From: an uncultured Eubacteriales bacterium
GTDB taxonomy: Bacteria; Bacillota; Clostridia; Oscillospirales; Oscillospiraceae
DNA: 11,631 bases
Reading direction: 5' to 3'
Assembly (NCBI GenBank): GCA_900552475.1
Contig: USAC01000070.1
Coordinates: 1 to 11,631, forward strand
Shown: one piece after another, positions 11,494 to 11,631 of the stretch
Numbering within the stretch: the stretch's first letter is position 1
How the letters are laid out: each line of letters opens with the position of its first letter
The notes under the pieces: model-generated
Told to the model about the DNA's origin: nothing
Seen by the model: the letters and a program-made list of their open reading frames with translations, nothing else
The model's database searches: none
Translations under genes and position numbers: made by a program

Positions 11494-11631
11494 TTACTTC
11501 TCAGCCTTCACAGCCTTGATGGACTCGATCAGCTCGGGGACGACCTTGAACAGGTCGCCGACAATGCCGTAGTCCGCGACCTCGAAGATCGGGGCGGTAT
11601 CGTTCTTGTTCACCGCGATGATGCACTCGGA
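11494..11631 (-). CDS. etfA: Electron transfer flavoprotein subunit alpha, C-terminal end
   Basis: Forty-five C-terminal residues are visible before the TAA at 11494-11496; the rest lies past the right edge. A-P-I-F-E-V-A-D-Y-G-I-V-G-D-L-F followed by V-P-E-L-I-E-S-I is the conserved C-terminal part of EtfA, in the FAD-binding domain, preceded by I-I-A-V-N-K. EtfA with EtfB carries electrons between acyl-CoA dehydrogenases and a partner, in anaerobes often with electron bifurcation. etfB and a dehydrogenase gene are usually upstream, so they would be expected beyond the window. The acyl-CoA ligase gene follows on the same strand after 88 bases that contain a hairpin. Confidence 0.9.
   Translation of the reverse strand, partial: SECIIAVNKNDTAPIFEVADYGIVGDLFKVVPELIESIKAVKAEK

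Overview
The window looks like chromosome from a GC-rich gut-type member of the Clostridia (Oscillospiraceae-like). This is inferred from the gene set: an ECF vitamin transporter S component with no local ATPase genes, a MocR/PdxR regulator, a YwlG-family protein, a GreA-like factor, a secreted C69 dipeptidase with a Gram-positive surface-anchor tail, electron-transfer flavoprotein next to an acyl-CoA ligase, good Shine-Dalgarno sequences and sigma-A type promoters. No rRNA, tRNA or CRISPR array was seen.

Region 1 (1-1800) is clearly more AT-rich than the rest and reads as acquired DNA. It holds the 3' part of an SH3b-DUF4474 gene, a coupled lipoprotein gene of unknown function, a shared bidirectional terminator, and the C-terminal stub of a minus-strand gene. 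Next to it (1801-2326) lies an internally deleted IS3-family element: both ends are kept, but only the first 32 codons of orfA and the C-terminal part of orfB remain. A 22-bp palindrome sits at its transposase-proximal end.

Region 2 (2350-5720) is GC-rich and on the minus strand. In transcription order it holds a secreted, probably wall-anchored C69 dipeptidase with its own promoter and a strong terminator, then a DUF6512-type membrane protein and a GNAT acetyltransferase with a C-terminal membrane hairpin. Region 3 (5797-6165) is a small two-helix membrane protein gene with its own promoter and a 26-bp terminator hairpin.

Region 4 (6310-9609) is centred on a divergent control region at 8263-8366. 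Leftward run a MocR/PdxR-type regulator and an overlapping GreA-like transcript cleavage factor. Rightward run an ECF S component and a YwlG/TIGR01440 protein. An 11-bp inverted repeat overlaps both promoters, which suggests that the regulator controls uptake of a vitamin, possibly a B6 vitamer. Region 5 (9851-11631) is a minus-strand pair: the C-terminus of etfA, then an AMP-forming acyl-CoA ligase.

The most unusual feature is in the two convergent intergenic gaps, 6166-6309 and 9610-9850. Each carries the same cassette in the same orientation: a GTCTCA tag, a GC hairpin with TTCGCG/CGCGAA ends, and a 48-bp core that differs at one base between copies and itself folds into a T5/A5-flanked hairpin. 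Further unrelated hairpins follow. The cassette lies between the two facing terminators each time. It looks like a dispersed, structured repeat family.
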